This document shows positions 34,867 to 40,950 of a stretch of 40,950 nt of DNA, piece after piece. Source of the stretch: Nostocaceae cyanobacterium (GTDB lineage Bacteria > Cyanobacteriota > Cyanobacteriia > Cyanobacteriales > Nostocaceae); the NCBI GenBank assembly GCA_030065825.1, contig JASJCY010000052.1, positions 1 through 40,950 of the forward strand, given 5' to 3'. Below the pieces are notes generated by a model. That model made no database searches. It was not told where the DNA came from and saw only the letters and a list, made by a program, of their open reading frames with translations. How positions within the stretch are numbered: position 1 is the first letter of the stretch; each line of letters opens with the position of its first letter. The position numbers and the translations under genes are program-made.

Positions 34867-35325
34867 TCAAACAAGAATAATGTTGAATTCTTCACGAATT
34901 TCTTGGAGAGAACGATGGAGATACTGTTGATAATTTCCCCAGAGTAATTTTTTCTTCATTTTGCGAGTGTGAAAAATGACTTTTATAACTGCTGGTAAGG
35001 TTTGCAGCGCTATCCAGATTACTTTCAAGAAACCAATATCTTTGACAACCTGTGTAGTTTCAGGATATTTAAGATAATCCATATATTGTTTAAGAGATAC
35101 TGTAGAACCAAAAATTGTCCAGATATCTGTGAGGGTTTCTTCCCGAATGGAAGTACCACAACCGAAAATTACATGGGTGACATCGTGGAGTTTAAATAGT
35201 TCAGCAACATCATGGCTATTATTCTCTTTTGTAATTAACCCTGGAAAACTAGCGTAATATTCATCTAATCCTTCTTGCAGAGTCTGTGGAGAATTTTGTT
35301 GCTGATACTGCAATTTTTTAGACAT
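34867..35325 (-). CDS. COQ4-like protein with HDxxH-x11-E motif
   Basis: The 152-aa protein carries KLHDVTHVIFGCGTSIREE, in which His47, Asp48, His51 and Glu63 reproduce the HDx2Hx11E metal site of COQ4, a ubiquinone-biosynthesis protein. Around it are helical stretches (SPQTLQEGLDEYYASFPGLI; ETLTDIWTIFGSTVSLKQYM) and a C-terminal part with FLKVIWIALQTLPAVIKVIF that could lie on a membrane. It is shorter than typical COQ4. Cyanobacteria make plastoquinone, not ubiquinone, so the role here is unclear. The gene sits alone between repeats. Confidence 0.65.
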   Translation of the reverse strand: MSKKLQYQQQNSPQTLQEGLDEYYASFPGLITKENNSHDVAELFKLHDVTHVIFGCGTSIREETLTDIWTIFGSTVSLKQYMDYLKYPETTQVVKDIGFLKVIWIALQTLPAVIKVIFHTRKMKKKLLWGNYQQYLHRSLQEIREEFNIILV

Positions 35326-35429
35326 AACTTTTACCTCTATTTTTTACTACATATAAGTTAGTTAAACTTCAAGAGAATAAGGAGAGAGGTACCATTATAC
35401 CAATTCACGAAAATATTGATACATATGTA

Positions 35430-35876
35430 GGGGCGCAATGCTTGCGCCCAAAATACTTGCTCCCGAAATGCTTGCGCCAAAAATGCTTGCTTGCGCCCAA
35501 AATGCTTGCGCCAAAAATGCTTGCTTGCGCCCAAAATACTTGTGCAAAAAATCTTGCTTGCGCCCAAAATACTTGCGCCAAAAATACTTGCTTGCGCCCA
35601 AAATACTTGCGCCCAAAATGCTTGCTTGCTCCCGAAATGCTTGTGCCAAAAATGGTTGCTTGCGCCGAAAATGCTTGTGCCAAAAATGGTTGCTTGCGCC
35701 GAAAATGCTTGTGCCGAAAATGCTTGCTTGCGCCGAAAATGCTTGCTTGTGCCAAAAATGGTTGCTTGCGCCCAAAATGCTTGTTTGCTCCCAAAATGCT
35801 TGCGTACAAAAGGCTCGCTTGCTCCCAAAATGCTTGCGTACAAAAGGCTCGCTTGCTCCCAAAATGCTTGCGTCCA
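35430..35876. repeat. Minisatellite of 15-bp units with 4-bp spacers
   Basis: The array is made of units like TTGCGCCCAAAATGC, usually two units then an extra TTGC (period about 34). Variants replace GCGCCC by GCTCCC, GTGCCA or GCGTAC. It starts from a palindrome GGGCGCAATGCTTGCGCCC at about 35433. Because 15 is a multiple of 3, long open frames appear on both strands and in several phases; none is a gene. It is not a CRISPR array, as no unique spacers exist. Confidence 0.92.
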
Positions 35877-35966
35877 AGTTGATAATTTGTATTACGAATA
35901 CAGTAAAAAGGTATTAGGTGGAGTAAGGTTTTAGGTTTAATTTGTTTCATGAAATTAACACTTTAT

Positions 35967-36704
35967 TTATGCTAAACCTAGTGAAAGGGACAAAAATCCA
36001 CCGCCGTTAATAACGCCATGAATTAAAATGCCAATCCAGGTATTATGTTTTCTCTGGACTACATAAGAAATGGTGAAAATAATCGGGCATAAAATCAGGA
36101 GTAGATTCCAACCAAAAGACAGGTGAAACATTAGCCAAAGTAAACCGTGAATCAACCAAGTATGTTTACCATGGGTTAACTCTTGACGAGGAAAAATATA
36201 ACCCCGCCACATAAATTCTTCACCAAATACATTAAAAAAGAATAGAGGAATCCAAGCCCATAAAATCCACATTTCATTTGCTGTGAGTACCTTGGCTGAT
36301 AAAAATGGCGGTGATATTGAAAATGAATGGTTAAAGTACTGGGCAATTATAATTATCAGAGTGGTGGTAATACCTATAAACAAAATTGCACCGACAGTCC
36401 ATAACCAATCTGAAAGAGTCATAGCCTGTAAACGAAATCTCTTCCTGAAGGCAGAGAATGTTGGTGCATTTTCTTCCATTTTATAAAACACCAAAGACAG
36501 GATAAATAAGGGAATAAAAACTAGTATCACACCACTAATAAACCAACATACTAGTAGTGGTAATCTCAATTGTTGATGGATGAAATATATACAAAAACGA
36601 GTAGCAAAGTATAGCCAAAGGCTGGGAATGCCGAACAGTAATAAAGAGTCTGTCATCGACATCGGTTGAATTTTCCTAACTTGAATGTTCTGGATAGATG
36701 TCAT
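35967..36704 (-). CDS. CPBP family intramembrane metalloprotease (CAAX/Abi-like)
   Basis: About 245 aa, with seven or so hydrophobic segments. Active-site motifs are the EExxxR signature in FGEEFMWRGYIFPRQE, His in IHGLLWLMFHLSFGWN and the last motif IGILIHGVINGGGF. The family includes prenyl-protein endopeptidase-like proteases and bacterial proteins implicated in bacteriocin self-immunity or protein quality. ATG 36704 starts 1 nt after the upstream methyltransferase stop; a GTG at 36719 would overlap it by 14 nt. Either way the two genes are co-transcribed and probably translationally coupled. Confidence 0.9.
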   Translation of the reverse strand: MTSIQNIQVRKIQPMSMTDSLLLFGIPSLWLYFATRFCIYFIHQQLRLPLLVCWFISGVILVFIPLFILSLVFYKMEENAPTFSAFRKRFRLQAMTLSDWLWTVGAILFIGITTTLIIIIAQYFNHSFSISPPFLSAKVLTANEMWILWAWIPLFFFNVFGEEFMWRGYIFPRQELTHGKHTWLIHGLLWLMFHLSFGWNLLLILCPIIFTISYVVQRKHNTWIGILIHGVINGGGFLSLSLGLA

Positions 36705-36705
36705 A

Positions 36706-37332
36706 TCAAATTTTTTCACCTACTATACATATAAAATCTTGTTTGGTGTCAGATTTTTCCAGCCAATAAATATTCTGGAAACCAACTAGTTTCATCCAAT
36801 CCTTTACCCGTTCAACTTCATATGCCTGAAAGCCATATTTGGGAAGAATTGTTTGTTTGAGAAAACCTTGAGAGTTAAAACAAATAACCAATAACCCACC
36901 TTGTCTGAGAACTCCATGCATTCTAGCTAGAGTTTGTTTAACATCCGACCAAAAATAGATAGTATTAACTGTACAAATCTTGGTAAAGTAAGCCAGTCGA
37001 TACGGTAAATCCTCCAAATTACCACAGTGCAATTGTAACTTTCCCGTTGCAATTTCTGACTGAAAACGCCGTTGACAAAAAGCTACCATTTCCGGAGAAA
37101 TATCCACCCCCGCAACTAATTTCACACCACTATCAGCGAGAATTTTATTTAGGAGATAACCTCCCCCAAAACCAACTTCTAAAATGCAATCACCTTGGCT
37201 GGGGTTAAGCATTTCCAGTGCTAATTCATTCATAGAAGCATTATCCCGATTCAAAACTCTGGAAATAATCTGCCCTCCAAACCATCCCCACGGTTGACGT
37301 AGTTGTTGTGCTAAGAATTTTCCAATCCCCAT
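36706..37332 (-). CDS. Class I SAM-dependent methyltransferase
   Basis: The 208-aa protein has the Rossmann-type methyltransferase motifs: motif I ILEVGFGGGYLL, the acidic residue after beta 2 in VAGVDISPEMVAFCQRRF, LHCGNLEDLPYRLAYFTKIC and post-motif VLRQGGLLVICF. It begins MGIGKFLAQQLRQPWGWFGG, a start seen in small methyltransferases of this type. The substrate is unknown. It is the first gene of a two-gene unit with the CPBP protease. Confidence 0.9.
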   Translation of the reverse strand: MGIGKFLAQQLRQPWGWFGGQIISRVLNRDNASMNELALEMLNPSQGDCILEVGFGGGYLLNKILADSGVKLVAGVDISPEMVAFCQRRFQSEIATGKLQLHCGNLEDLPYRLAYFTKICTVNTIYFWSDVKQTLARMHGVLRQGGLLVICFNSQGFLKQTILPKYGFQAYEVERVKDWMKLVGFQNIYWLEKSDTKQDFICIVGEKI

Positions 37333-37684
37333 CTGTGCTGACTCGCTATACTCGAAAAATCTAGGACTTTAACTCCTATATATGACTTGGTTTCAGTTCT
37401 GCTTCTTTATGCAGAGTCATACAAAAAAATACAGTTGATTCATACCTAATTCCAGAATTTTGGCGTTGCTGAATTTGGTCATGAATTATATTTGTACACA
37501 TTTTTGTATTAAATACCCAATCCTTGTTCCAGACGTAGCATTGCTACCTCTCTACACAGCCGTGAATTGTAAATTCATATTTTGATTCACCAATGCCATT
37601 TTAGTATTTGTAATCGCAAATAACCGCCAACTTTGAATAGTATAGAAATTAGGACTGATAGAGTTATAGATGGAGTTCTAAGTG
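37333..37684. other. Divergent promoter region
   Basis: Separates the methyltransferase (minus) from the DUF2301 gene (plus). It contains a piece of a dispersed repeat (TCCAGACGTAGCATTGCTAC, about 37526-37545, truncated compared with the copy at 16579) and AT-rich sequence. GGAG lies 9 nt upstream of the ATG at 37685. No specific promoter could be assigned. Confidence 0.55.
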
Positions 37685-38389
37685 ATGACTACCCAAACAA
37701 TACCAGCACCAGAAGTTTATCAAGGTCAGTTTGGTGAATTTACCATTAATCAGAGCGATCGCATTGGGGTGATTATCTACCGCAGTGGCTTAATGGTAGC
37801 TGCTGTTTGCTTTGCGATCGCCACCGCTTTGGTCTTATTGAACTATAATCCCGCTTCTGTACAAATCCTAACGCCATTGTATGCATGTTTTGCCATCGCT
37901 GTTGGTGTCAGTTTGTTTACTATCCATATCTACATGGTGGAACTACACCGGACTTTACAAGCTTTTTGGGCAATTGGTAGCATTACCTCAGTTATATTAG
38001 CCTTTTCTAGCAACGAACCTTTAGCCCTCACTGTTTACAACCAACCACTGAGCATATTGGGAGTTGGTTTTCTTTTCGCTGCACTCACCGGTATTTATTT
38101 CAAAGAAGCCTTTTGCTTTAATCGTCTAGAAACTAAACTGTTAACTCCCATAGTACCGTCATTGCTGCTAGGACATCTTACAGGTGTGCTACCAACCCAG
38201 TGGGAACAGCTATTATTAGCAATTTGGGCAACATTATTTGTAGTTTTTGCCCTCCGTAAGCTAGTGCAAGCAATTCCTCCGGATATTGGTGATAAGTCTG
38301 TGTTTGAGTATTTAAAAGCACAACGTTCAGGAGTCAAGCAAAAACAAGCCAATGTCCTGGAAAAAACGCAAACATCGAAAAACCCTTAG
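37685..38389 (+). CDS. DUF2301 family integral membrane protein
   Basis: About 234 aa, with six hydrophobic segments (for example GLMVAAVCFAIATALVLLNY, LTPLYACFAIAVGVSLFTIH, LSILGVGFLFAALTGIYFKE). The N-terminal FGEFTINQSDRIGVIIYRSG and the GIYFKEAFCFNRLETKLLTP block are typical of the DUF2301 family in cyanobacteria and plastids. Function is unknown. An upstream GTG (37682) directly precedes the ATG; the ATG was chosen. It overlaps or abuts the DUF218 gene, so they form an operon. Confidence 0.82.
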   Translation: MTTQTIPAPEVYQGQFGEFTINQSDRIGVIIYRSGLMVAAVCFAIATALVLLNYNPASVQILTPLYACFAIAVGVSLFTIHIYMVELHRTLQAFWAIGSITSVILAFSSNEPLALTVYNQPLSILGVGFLFAALTGIYFKEAFCFNRLETKLLTPIVPSLLLGHLTGVLPTQWEQLLLAIWATLFVVFALRKLVQAIPPDIGDKSVFEYLKAQRSGVKQKQANVLEKTQTSKNP

Positions 38390-39032
38390 AATGCAGTTGT
38401 TTCAACGACAAGAAATATGGACACTCACACCTCAGGGATGGCTAATTGCGATTGCCTTGATGACTTTTGCAATCGCATTTTTTATTGCTCATATCCAGCC
38501 ATTTCTTGCCGTAACTTCTCCCATTCAAACAGCAGACACATTAGTTGTGGAAGGCTGGATTCCCCACTCCGATCTTAAACAAGCATTTGCAGAATCTCAA
38601 CGCGGTTCTTATCGCCACATTATTGTTACAGGAGGTCCAATCAACAAGGATTTCCACCAGACTGGATATGATGATTTTGCCGAACTTGCTGCTGCTAAAT
38701 TGCAGAACATGGGTTTAAAATCAGAAAAAATTATCGCCGTACCTTCCCCAGATGTAGTCAAAGACCGTACCTATGAATCGGCTATCAACTTACGTCATTG
38801 GTTGGAGGACTCTAATTTAAACATCAAGTCAATTAATCTTTTTACCCATGATACCCATGCTCGCAGGAGCTGGATTATGTACAATAAAGCACTTGTTCCT
38901 TACTTGCAAGTAGGCATAATTGCTAGTAAACCCCAACATTACAATCCCCAAAGATGGTGGGAGAGTAGCACCGGTGTGCGAACAATTATTAATGAAGGTT
39001 TAGCTTATATCTACGCGCAGTTTTTCTTTTAA
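38352..39032 (+). CDS. DUF218 (YdcF/ElyC/SanA-like) membrane-anchored protein
   Basis: The 226-aa protein has one N-terminal membrane anchor (GWLIAIALMTFAIAFFIAHI) and a DUF218 domain: ADTLVVEGWIPHSDLKQAF, HIIVTGGPINKDFHQTGYDD, TYESAINLRHWLED, and LFTHDTHARRSWIMYNKAL. DUF218 proteins are linked to envelope integrity and polysaccharide metabolism, but the reaction is not settled. The first ATG overlaps DUF2301 by 38 nt; an in-frame ATG at 38391 would begin 1 nt after its stop and remains a fair alternative start. Confidence 0.85.
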   Translation: MSWKKRKHRKTLRMQLFQRQEIWTLTPQGWLIAIALMTFAIAFFIAHIQPFLAVTSPIQTADTLVVEGWIPHSDLKQAFAESQRGSYRHIIVTGGPINKDFHQTGYDDFAELAAAKLQNMGLKSEKIIAVPSPDVVKDRTYESAINLRHWLEDSNLNIKSINLFTHDTHARRSWIMYNKALVPYLQVGIIASKPQHYNPQRWWESSTGVRTIINEGLAYIYAQFFF

Positions 39033-39339
39033 TCCTTTATACTTACCTAAGTCCTGTGGCACTTGCAAAATTTGGGTTTACAAATACAGCATCTGTGGAA
39101 AACACACAGGAAGTGCATCTATCCTTAGATAGAGGTGAAAATCCCTAATCTTCATCTGACAATGTTATAAACTCATCAGTTGTACCTACTGTAAAATAGG
39201 GAACATTATAGATGACAAATGAATTATCCTAAGATAAAACCTATGTTGTTTTATGAAGTAGACTTTCACCAAGACAATATTTATGAGTAATTTTACTATA
39301 TTTGCTGCTGTTGAATTGTAAGCTGGTGGGTGAAGAGTG
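39033..39339. other. Spacer upstream of the coiled-coil gene
   Basis: Nothing definite is seen. There is a small hairpin CTATCCTTAGATAG around 39119-39132 and AT-rich sequence. No gene or known repeat family was recognised. Confidence 0.5.
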
Positions 39340-40806
39340 ATGAAAGAATCCGACAACGTAAACAATGGAACTGACAAGCAATTTCCCAATTCTCCTAGTT
39401 CGTCACAATCAGAACAGGTGAGTTGTCCTTTTTACTCAGTTGTACCTAATCAAAACATGGCACTTCCGCAATTGCCAGCAGCACGGTCAACAGAGGATGA
39501 CATTCAACAGGCGCAACTAGATGTAGAATTGGATCAGGTGGAAGTCCCTCAAGATGATTGGGTAGCCGAACCGGACAGCGAAAAACAAGCCCTGATTGAT
39601 GCTGAGTTTCAAAAGCTGCTGTCTTTAAATAAAGAATTGCAAGCAGACAATGACGACTTATACAATCAAGTAGAAGAGCTAAAACAATCTTTAACTGACG
39701 CTCAGAAGGCTTTACAGTGGCAGAAAAAGCGCTCTAGCGTCACAGAGTCGATGCTCAATCAACAAACTCAGGAAATAAGTGCTGCTCAAGAACAGATCAA
39801 ATCATTGTTCCAAGAGTTAGAAACCGCTGTTCAAAGCGTGCAGCGTCAAGAGAGTATCATCGAAAATTATCAGGTACAACTAGAAACTAGCCAACAACGT
39901 CTAGCACAGTTAGAACGGGAATGTGCTTTAATTCAGGCAAACTATAACGAACAGTCTCACCACCTATTACAATCTGAGGGCACTTGTCGAGAATTACGTA
40001 GTAGGCTAATGCGACAACAACGCCAGACTTTGCAATTTAAAGCAGCTCTAGAAAAATGTCTGGAAACTCCCATTCCTATTAATGATTCCCAAGACTACAG
40101 TAGGTATGAGTCAAATGACCATTTATTTACAAATGCCAAGCCAATTCAACCTTGGTCAGTAGAATTAGATTCAGAATCTACTGTTGAGAGTAGAGATTAT
40201 TTCTGGCACAAATTTCCCATTTCATCTACTGATACACAAGATGATACCACTGAAAATCAATCATCGCTCTCGAATCAGGAAAAAGAAACACTCCAGGAAA
40301 ACCCCCAAGTACCCCTAGAGGACAGGGAAACAGCAAACAATGAAGATTCACAATCAATTCCCGAAAATTCCGCTTCTGCTTTGCCAAGCTTAGATGAGCA
40401 ATTGGATAGCGTCATTGAAATGTTTTTTGCCTCTCAAACTAGTTCTACATCACCTCAGTCCTCCCAGCAAAAAGATACAGACAGCAAAAAACCTACTATA
40501 GAGTCTGTAAGTGAAAACTCCAACTCATCGGTAGCAGAGGATCAACAACCCATAACTCCTACTACACCTATAGTAGAAAATATTACGGAACAAACCAAAG
40601 ATTACTGGTCACAAATACCACAAGTTTCTCCTTTTGAATTTGTCGCCAATCCTATATCCCAAACTTCATTTAGAGACTCTTCTACTGGTAACAATTCACC
40701 TTCCCCTGTGATTTACCCCCAGCGTCCACCCAAAGGAAGAAAGTCTATGTCAGCTGTAGAACTGCCAAATTTTCGCTCCAGTACTCGAAATGATGCGAAT
40801 GGGTAG
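39340..40806 (+). CDS. Coiled-coil hypothetical protein
   Basis: About 488 aa; the family is unknown to me. Residues 1-80 are polar and Ser/Gln/Glu-rich. From about 88 to 245 there is a long coiled coil (LLSLNKELQADNDDLYNQVE, LFQELETAVQSVQRQESIIE, SHHLLQSEGTCRELRSRLMR). Beyond about 250 the protein is low-complexity, rich in Ser, Thr, Gln, Glu and Asp and probably disordered, with a basic end (QRPPKGRKSMSAVELPNFRS). No signal peptide or membrane segment. A GTG three bases earlier is an alternative start. It may have a structural or scaffolding role, which is inference. Confidence 0.8.
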   Translation: MKESDNVNNGTDKQFPNSPSSSQSEQVSCPFYSVVPNQNMALPQLPAARSTEDDIQQAQLDVELDQVEVPQDDWVAEPDSEKQALIDAEFQKLLSLNKELQADNDDLYNQVEELKQSLTDAQKALQWQKKRSSVTESMLNQQTQEISAAQEQIKSLFQELETAVQSVQRQESIIENYQVQLETSQQRLAQLERECALIQANYNEQSHHLLQSEGTCRELRSRLMRQQRQTLQFKAALEKCLETPIPINDSQDYSRYESNDHLFTNAKPIQPWSVELDSESTVESRDYFWHKFPISSTDTQDDTTENQSSLSNQEKETLQENPQVPLEDRETANNEDSQSIPENSASALPSLDEQLDSVIEMFFASQTSSTSPQSSQQKDTDSKKPTIESVSENSNSSVAEDQQPITPTTPIVENITEQTKDYWSQIPQVSPFEFVANPISQTSFRDSSTGNNSPSPVIYPQRPPKGRKSMSAVELPNFRSSTRNDANG

Positions 40807-40811
40807 GAAAT

Positions 40812-40950
40812 GTAGGGGCAGGTTTTCCCCACCCGCAGGTTTTCCCCACCCGCAGGTTTTCCCCACCCGCAGGTTTTCCCCACCCGCAGGTTTTCCCCAC
40901 CCGCAGGTTTTCCCCACCCGCAGGTTTTCCCCACCCGCAGGTTTTCCCCA
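40812..40950. repeat. 17-bp tandem repeat running off the window edge
   Basis: At least seven copies of the 17-mer GGTTTTCCCCACCCGCA follow the stop of the coiled-coil gene, in nearly identical form, and continue to the last base. A minus-strand frame through it is repeat translation and not a gene. Confidence 0.92.

Noticed and set aside
35430-35876. CRISPR array
   Set aside because: Units are near-identical with only a 4-bp extra between them; there are no unique spacers and no cas genes nearby.
35358-35950. Six overlapping frames of 146-181 codons on both strands
   Set aside because: All are translations of the 15-bp minisatellite; multi-phase openness follows from the repeat period.
40713-40934. 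Minus-strand frame at the window edge
   Set aside because: It is translation of the 17-bp tandem repeat and antisense to the end of the coiled-coil gene.

Overview
The window looks like chromosome from a filamentous, probably heterocyst-forming cyanobacterium (Nostocales-like). Support comes from ycf3, gatC, a plastid-lipid-associated (PAP/fibrillin) protein, DUF3134 and DUF2301 proteins, many GCGATCGC (HIP1) octamers, and numerous tandem heptamer arrays (STRR type) typical of that group. No rRNA, tRNA, CRISPR array or complete insertion sequence was recognised.

Layout. 1-665: three tandem copies of a ~276-bp non-coding unit. 685-6876: housekeeping and photosynthesis genes (mraY, DUF3134, PAP/fibrillin, glutathionyl-hydroquinone reductase, ycf3-gatC, GST). 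6880-11115: a SulP anion transporter framed by an inverted repeat pair, a tandem-Usp stress protein and a small membrane protein, separated by heptamer arrays. 11277-23938: an accessory, biosynthesis-like region. 24358-34046: a 1901-residue signalling protein (Ser/Thr kinase, AAA, GAF, second AAA), an M20 amidohydrolase, a secreted pentapeptide-repeat protein and a zinc-ribbon Ser/Thr kinase. 34047-40950: repeat-rich DNA, a COQ4-like protein, a CPBP protease, a methyltransferase, DUF2301 and DUF218 membrane proteins, a coiled-coil protein and a 17-bp tandem repeat at the edge.

The accessory region is the most interesting part. One half holds two asparagine-synthetase-like ligases that both lack the N-terminal glutaminase cysteine, a fold-III PLP decarboxylase homologue that has lost the Schiff-base lysine and the usual catalytic cysteine, and a zinc-ribbon membrane protein. 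The other half reads as a RiPP cluster: a 155-aa protein with a nitrile-hydratase/NHLP-like leader and a short Thr/Pro-rich tail, a fused E1-like/YcaO cyclodehydratase and a metal-dependent amidohydrolase, all on the + strand. No SagB-type oxidase, dedicated leader protease or ABC exporter is visible, so the cluster is minimal or completed elsewhere. Whether the two halves form one pathway is inference from proximity only.

The intergenic DNA is unusually rich in repeats: heptamer arrays, five relatives of a palindromic element carrying GAAACCGGGTTT arms (some with clear terminal inverted repeats), a nested palindrome, a multi-hairpin element and a 15+15+4-bp minisatellite. Several document past events, such as an element sitting inside a heptamer array and a heptamer tract expanded in one of two related flanking repeats. 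Gene identities are from reading motifs; no database search was run.
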